From: Halorussus halophilus
Lineage (GTDB): Archaea > Halobacteriota > Halobacteria > Halobacteriales > Haladaptataceae
Length of the DNA stretch: 64,000 nucleotides
Reading direction: 5' to 3'
Assembly: GCF_008831545.1 (NCBI RefSeq)
Contig: NZ_CP044523.1
Span: forward strand, 1-64,000
Shown: positions 59,395 through 64,000 of the stretch, piece after piece
Numbering within the stretch: the stretch's first letter is position 1
Layout of the letters: every line of letters begins with the position of its first letter
Notes under the pieces: generated by a model
Seen by the model: only the letters and a program-made list of their open reading frames with translations
What the model was told of the DNA's origin: nothing
Databases searched by the model: none
Translations under genes and position numbers: made by a program

Positions 59395-60918
59395 ATGTTC
59401 AGTCGTACCACGCGTTTCGCCGTCGCGTTTCTCCTCGCGGTCTCGCTCAGCGGAGCGGTGGTACTCGTGTCCGCCGGACCGGCCGCGAACGAAGTCGATG
59501 CGCCGCTAACTACGACGGTCGATTCGTCAGTGACGACGACAGTCGATGGCAACGCGAGCGGTGACGCTGGCGGGTCGGCGGTGACTGCTACCGAGGCGTC
59601 CACCATCCCCACTACGACGACGCTCTCCGATTCTCCGACGGTCACTACGACAGACCCGACGAACGCCACGGTCACGGACTCACCAGACACGACCACGCTC
59701 GATTCGGCCGTCACGACAGTTGAGGAGTCGGTCACCACGACGGTCGATTCTCCCGTGAACGACACCACCGCGGTCGAAGTGACGACGGATGTGCCCGACT
59801 CGACGGCCGGAACGGCCCCGAGCGCGAACGATACCCTCGATGATTCGACAGACGGGGCGACCACCGTCGCAGGGTCGGTCGGAGACGCAACCGACTCGCT
59901 GCAAAACACGACTGTACTGGACGACGTTTCGAGTACCCAGAACGCGAATCTCACGGTCTCAGGGTCGCTCGGCGGGGGGTCGGCGACCGGAAGTGGAGAA
60001 GACGGCGGCGAGTCCGGCAGTTCGGACGCTGGTAGCTCCGACTCCGACGGAGACCAGCAGTCCGAAGCAGATTCGGAGATGGCCGGAGCGAGCGACGCTG
60101 GTGACGCCGACGGAAACACCGACGACTCCACGGACGACGCGACTGTCGGCGCGTCCGACTCCGACCGTCTCCTTTCAGTCGGGACCGATGGTTCGGCCCC
60201 GATTCCAGTCAATCGAACGACCGCGGCGGTCGGTCTCGGCGCGCTGACGGCGGCGGCACTGGTCCACCAGTTCTCCGATGGCATCACCTTGGTCGGCAAC
60301 TCCGGCGTGGCGTCCTCGTCGGCCGCGACGGTCTCCGCTGGAGCGTCCAGTGCGAAAGCCGCAGTCAGGAGTCGCTTCGAAGACCTCTGGCGACTCGTCG
60401 CGCCGTTCCGCTACAGTAGCTACGACGATTCGGACCCCCTGAATCACCGGACGCGGGCGACGCTCCACGAGCGCATCGAGCGCTCGCCGGGGACGTACCT
60501 CTCGGAACTCACCGACCGCGTAGACGTGCCGGTCTCCACGGCGAAGCACCACCTCGACGTGCTGGAGAAGGAAGGGCTGATAATGGCGGCCAAAGTTCGA
60601 GGGAAGCGTCGCTTCTATCCGGCGCACGCGGAGGACGTGGAACTCACCGCCGCGATCGAAGACTCGGCGACTGCCGCCGTGTTGCACGCACTCGCGCGCC
60701 TCGGCGACGCCAGTGGCGGCGACGTCGCAGACGAGTTGGGTCGGGACGCCAGTACTGTCTCGCACCACCTCTCGCGCCTCGAAGACGCAGGGCTAATCGA
60801 GCGCGAACGGGAGGGCCGAGCGGTCGTCAACCGACTGGTGCCCGAGGTGCGAGCGACCTTGGAGGGACGGCCAGAAGTCGATGCGGATACTGGCGCTCGA
60901 AGCGGGACGGCAGACTGA
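59395..60918 (+). CDS. Membrane-anchored double winged-helix regulator with Thr-rich exported stalk
   Basis: 507 residues. N-terminal signal-like segment TTRFAVAFLLAVSLSGAVVLVSAGPA. About 230 residues of Thr/Ser/Asp-rich low-complexity stalk (many TTTVDS-type repeats and N-x-T sequons) follow. A weak membrane helix TTAAVGLGALTAAALVHQF near 285 comes next. The C-terminal third carries two consecutive winged HTH domains: LHERIERSPGTYLSELTDRVDVPVSTAKHHLDVLEKEGLI and LARLGDASGGDVADELGRDASTVSHHLSRLEDAGLIERE (ArsR/MarR-like). This places DNA-binding domains inside and a stalk outside. It is divergent from the S8-4/S8-3 unit, so a likely regulator of the protease island; the signal is unknown. Confidence 0.85.
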   Translation: MFSRTTRFAVAFLLAVSLSGAVVLVSAGPAANEVDAPLTTTVDSSVTTTVDGNASGDAGGSAVTATEASTIPTTTTLSDSPTVTTTDPTNATVTDSPDTTTLDSAVTTVEESVTTTVDSPVNDTTAVEVTTDVPDSTAGTAPSANDTLDDSTDGATTVAGSVGDATDSLQNTTVLDDVSSTQNANLTVSGSLGGGSATGSGEDGGESGSSDAGSSDSDGDQQSEADSEMAGASDAGDADGNTDDSTDDATVGASDSDRLLSVGTDGSAPIPVNRTTAAVGLGALTAAALVHQFSDGITLVGNSGVASSSAATVSAGASSAKAAVRSRFEDLWRLVAPFRYSSYDDSDPLNHRTRATLHERIERSPGTYLSELTDRVDVPVSTAKHHLDVLEKEGLIMAAKVRGKRRFYPAHAEDVELTAAIEDSATAAVLHALARLGDASGGDVADELGRDASTVSHHLSRLEDAGLIEREREGRAVVNRLVPEVRATLEGRPEVDADTGARSGTAD

Positions 60919-62079
<1,161 letters not shown>

Positions 62080-62222
62080 GGTGCAATGGTGTCGTCTGCT
62101 GTGTATAAATGTGTATCGAACGCCAGAACTGTATCGTGGGTGCGTAGCGGCTCTCGAAGGAATTCGAGACTGCTCGATATTTGATTCTTGATTGAAATCC
62201 AGGAATTTACAACTGGCGTTTT

Positions 62223-62984
62223 CTACGTTTTCCCACCGAGATACGCTTCGACGACGCGCTCGTCACCTAACACTTCCTCGGGGTCGCCGTCGGCCAGCAC
62301 CGCGCCCTGATTCAGCACGACCAGTCTATCGACCAGCGCGGCTAGCGTCTCGATTTCGTGTTCCACGACGAGTAGCGTCGTCCCGTCGTCGTTCAGTCGC
62401 TCGACGTAGCCTCCGATTTTTCGTCCTAACGTCGGATTGACGCCCGCCAGCGGTTCGTCCAGCAGAAGCATCTCGGGGTCGAGCATCAGCGCGCGAGCGA
62501 ACTCCAGCAGTTTGCGCTGGCCGCCCGAAAGGTGGCCCGCGTACTCGTTGGCGAGTTCCCCGAGGTCGAAGAAGTCGATGAGTTCGGTCGCTCGCGCTCG
62601 GACCTCCGCCTCGCGGTCGGCCGCCCGCTGGGTGCCGACTAGCGCGTCTCTTGCACGCTCGCCCGGATGGTCGCTCGCAGGAAGCCGCACGTTGTCGGCG
62701 ACGGTTAGCGTCTCCAACTCGCGGGTCTGCTGGAAGGTGCGGACCATCCCGGCCCGCGCTCGCTGGTAGGTCGGCAGGTCCGTCACGTCCTCACCGTCGA
62801 ATTGTACTGTCCCTGAATCCGGCGAAAGCACACCCGACAGACAGTCGAACAGCGTCGTCTTGCCCGCGCCGTTCGGGCCGATGAGGCCGACGAGTTCGCC
62901 GCGCTCGATTTCGAAGGTCGCGCCGTCGAGCGCCTGCACGCCGTCGAAGGACTTTTCGAGGTTTTGGGCTTCGAGTAGGGTCAT
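62223..62984 (-). CDS. livG: Branched-chain amino-acid ABC transporter ATPase LivG-like
   Basis: 253 residues. ABC ATPase with Walker A LIGPNGAGKTTLF, Q-loop TFQQTRELETLTV, signature HLSGGQRKLLEFARALM, Walker B LLLDEPLAGVNP and H-loop VVEHEIETL. The sequence around VGTQRAADREAEVRARATELIDFFDL is typical of LivG. It energises uptake of branched-chain or related amino acids with LivM/LivH membrane subunits. The start overlaps a 10-codon ORF (ATGA) that links it to livM. Confidence 0.92.
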   Translation of the reverse strand: MTLLEAQNLEKSFDGVQALDGATFEIERGELVGLIGPNGAGKTTLFDCLSGVLSPDSGTVQFDGEDVTDLPTYQRARAGMVRTFQQTRELETLTVADNVRLPASDHPGERARDALVGTQRAADREAEVRARATELIDFFDLGELANEYAGHLSGGQRKLLEFARALMLDPEMLLLDEPLAGVNPTLGRKIGGYVERLNDDGTTLLVVEHEIETLAALVDRLVVLNQGAVLADGDPEEVLGDERVVEAYLGGKT

Positions 62985-63013
62985 TTTCGTTCGACCTCCG
63001 ATTTTTGCGTCAT
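62981..63013 (-). CDS. 10-codon ORF linking livM and livG
   Basis: ATG ACG CAA AAA TCG GAG GTC GAA CGA AAA TGA (MTQKSEVERK). Its ATG overlaps the livM TGA and its TGA overlaps the livG ATG, both as ATGA. The last codons, GTC GAA CGA AAA TGA, echo the end of livM (GTC GAG CGA AGA TGA), so it looks like a small tandem duplication of the junction that includes a GGAGGTCG ribosome-binding site. Confidence 0.4.
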   Translation of the reverse strand: MTQKSEVERK

Positions 63014-64000
63014 CTTCGCTCGACCCCCAACTCCTCCGGATTGCCCCAGATGCCTGCCGGACGATACCGGATAATGAGAATCAGTGCGAGACCGACCAGC
63101 ACCAGTCGCATCGACGCGAACTGGTCCTGCGTGACGAACGGGAAACTCTCGTTGAGGAATCGCGTGAGCAGGCGCAGACCCAGCACGATTGCGAGTCCGG
63201 CCAGCACGCCGCGGTGGTTGCCCGCGCCGCCGATGAGCATGCCAATCCAGACCAGCACGGTGACGTTCAGGCCGAAGAACCCGGGTGCGACCGCGCCGTT
63301 GTAGAACGCGAAGAGCGCGCCAGCGAGTCCGGCGAGTACCGCGCCGAAGACGAAGGCTTGTAACTTGTAGCTGAAAACGTGCTTGCCGAGCGCGCCAGTC
63401 ACTCTGTCGTCTGCTCGAATCGCCCGCAGAACGCGACCGTAGGGAGCGTTCGTCAGTCGGGAGACGCCGGCGTACGCGAGTAAGAGGACACCAGCGAGCA
63501 GTAACACCGTCGCGGCCAGCGTCGTGTCCGAGTCGCCAGCGAGACTCGCGACCGGTTGCGGGACCCCCAAGATACCGATGTCCGCGCCCGTGATGCCCTC
63601 GAAGCTTCCCAACAAGTCGTGGACGATTTCGGCGACGGCGAGCGTGACGATTGCCAGAAAGTCGTCGCGCAGTCGCAGGGTCGCCACGCCGATGAGTGCG
63701 CCGAGCAGTCCGGCGGCGACGAGGCCCGCCAGTAGGCCGACCGGCCACAGATATCCGAGACCGATGCCCGCGAAGGGATCGTTCGCCGTCGCCATCGCGG
63801 CCGCATACGCGCCGACCGCGAAGAAGGCGACATGGCCGAAGTTGACCAGTCCGGTACTACCGAACTGGAGGTCCAGTCCCAGAACGAGCAGACCGTAGAG
63901 CAGGAAGGTGACGCTCACCTCCAAGAAGACGAGCGCCCAGTTCGGGAGGGGGACGGCGAACGGTACGCCGAGCAGTAGCAGGGTCAGACCGAGTAGGAGT
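63010..64000 (-). CDS. livM: Branched-chain amino-acid ABC permease LivM-like, N-terminus beyond window
   Basis: At least 329 residues; the frame remains open to the end of the window (upstream residues LLGLTLLLLGVPFAVPLPNWALVF continue a membrane helix), so the start is missing. Polytopic, about eight helices. The LivM hallmark FGSTGLVNFGHVAFFAVGAYAAA follows the first helix, and the EAA-like coupling region is GVSRLTNAPYGRVLRAIRADDRVTGALG. C-terminus NPEELGVERR. Membrane subunit of the amino-acid importer with LivG 25 bases downstream. Confidence 0.9.
   Translation of the reverse strand, partial: LLLGLTLLLLGVPFAVPLPNWALVFLEVSVTFLLYGLLVLGLDLQFGSTGLVNFGHVAFFAVGAYAAAMATANDPFAGIGLGYLWPVGLLAGLVAAGLLGALIGVATLRLRDDFLAIVTLAVAEIVHDLLGSFEGITGADIGILGVPQPVASLAGDSDTTLAATVLLLAGVLLLAYAGVSRLTNAPYGRVLRAIRADDRVTGALGKHVFSYKLQAFVFGAVLAGLAGALFAFYNGAVAPGFFGLNVTVLVWIGMLIGGAGNHRGVLAGLAIVLGLRLLTRFLNESFPFVTQDQFASMRLVLVGLALILIIRYRPAGIWGNPEELGVERR

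Overview
The window is chromosomal DNA from a halophilic archaeon (class Halobacteria). The evidence is high GC content, very acidic proteins rich in Asp and Glu, twin-arginine (Tat) signals on most exported proteins, TFB and aSUI1 factors, F420/methanopterin-type enzymes, a PGF-CTERM surface protein, HalOD1 and HTH-10 regulators, and many apparently leaderless starts. The genus cannot be fixed from sequence reading alone. No rRNA, tRNA or CRISPR array was seen.

Layout. 1-9.6 kb: the end of a beta-helix protein, a six-PAS histidine kinase, a stand-alone FlaD/E-domain protein, small membrane proteins (one frameshifted in a G run), a disulfide oxidoreductase, a PGF-CTERM surface protein, KDG kinase and the stump of a Tat lipoprotein. 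9.6-16.5 kb: mutL, tfb, a SHOCT protein and mutS. 16.7-20.4 kb: a metal/redox-looking group (DUF4396, DUF302, Cys-rich Csp-like protein), an amphi-Trp protein and a Nudix-eIF2B fusion. 20.5-28.4 kb: a phosphoesterase, cofE-mer (F420 synthesis and use), a MoxR/DUF58/transglutaminase operon and aSUI1. 28.4-42 kb: ordinary housekeeping genes (rhodanese, RNB nuclease, acetyltransferases, UDG, Nudix, DtxR, DUF5809/5810, RimI, aconitase, dUTPase-like), interrupted at about 36.4-36.65 kb by a strongly self-complementary element.

42-61 kb is the most distinctive part: an island of exported proteins. The plus strand carries subtilase S8-1, LVIVD propeller 1, subtilase S8-2 and a PLP decarboxylase. Converging from the minus strand are subtilase S8-4, subtilase S8-3, LVIVD propeller 2 and an M14 carboxypeptidase. 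All seven exported proteins have Tat signals. The four minus-strand ones, from three unrelated fold families, share one C-terminal module of about 120 residues (FTGGQTNQ near its start, TYFxEAP in the middle, a TN-V end). Several also carry a PPC-like beta domain inserted inside or next to the catalytic domain. A membrane-anchored double winged-helix protein is divergent from the minus-strand set and is a candidate regulator. The set looks like a coordinated extracellular protein-degradation system with a common C-terminal docking, anchoring or maturation module. 61-64 kb returns to metabolism: trpB and the livG/livM end of an amino-acid ABC transporter.

A recurring detail is very short reading frames coupled through ATGA/GTGA overlaps at gene junctions (before mutL, between DUF58 and the transglutaminase, between livM and livG). 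The last two coincide with local tandem duplications of the start-site region.
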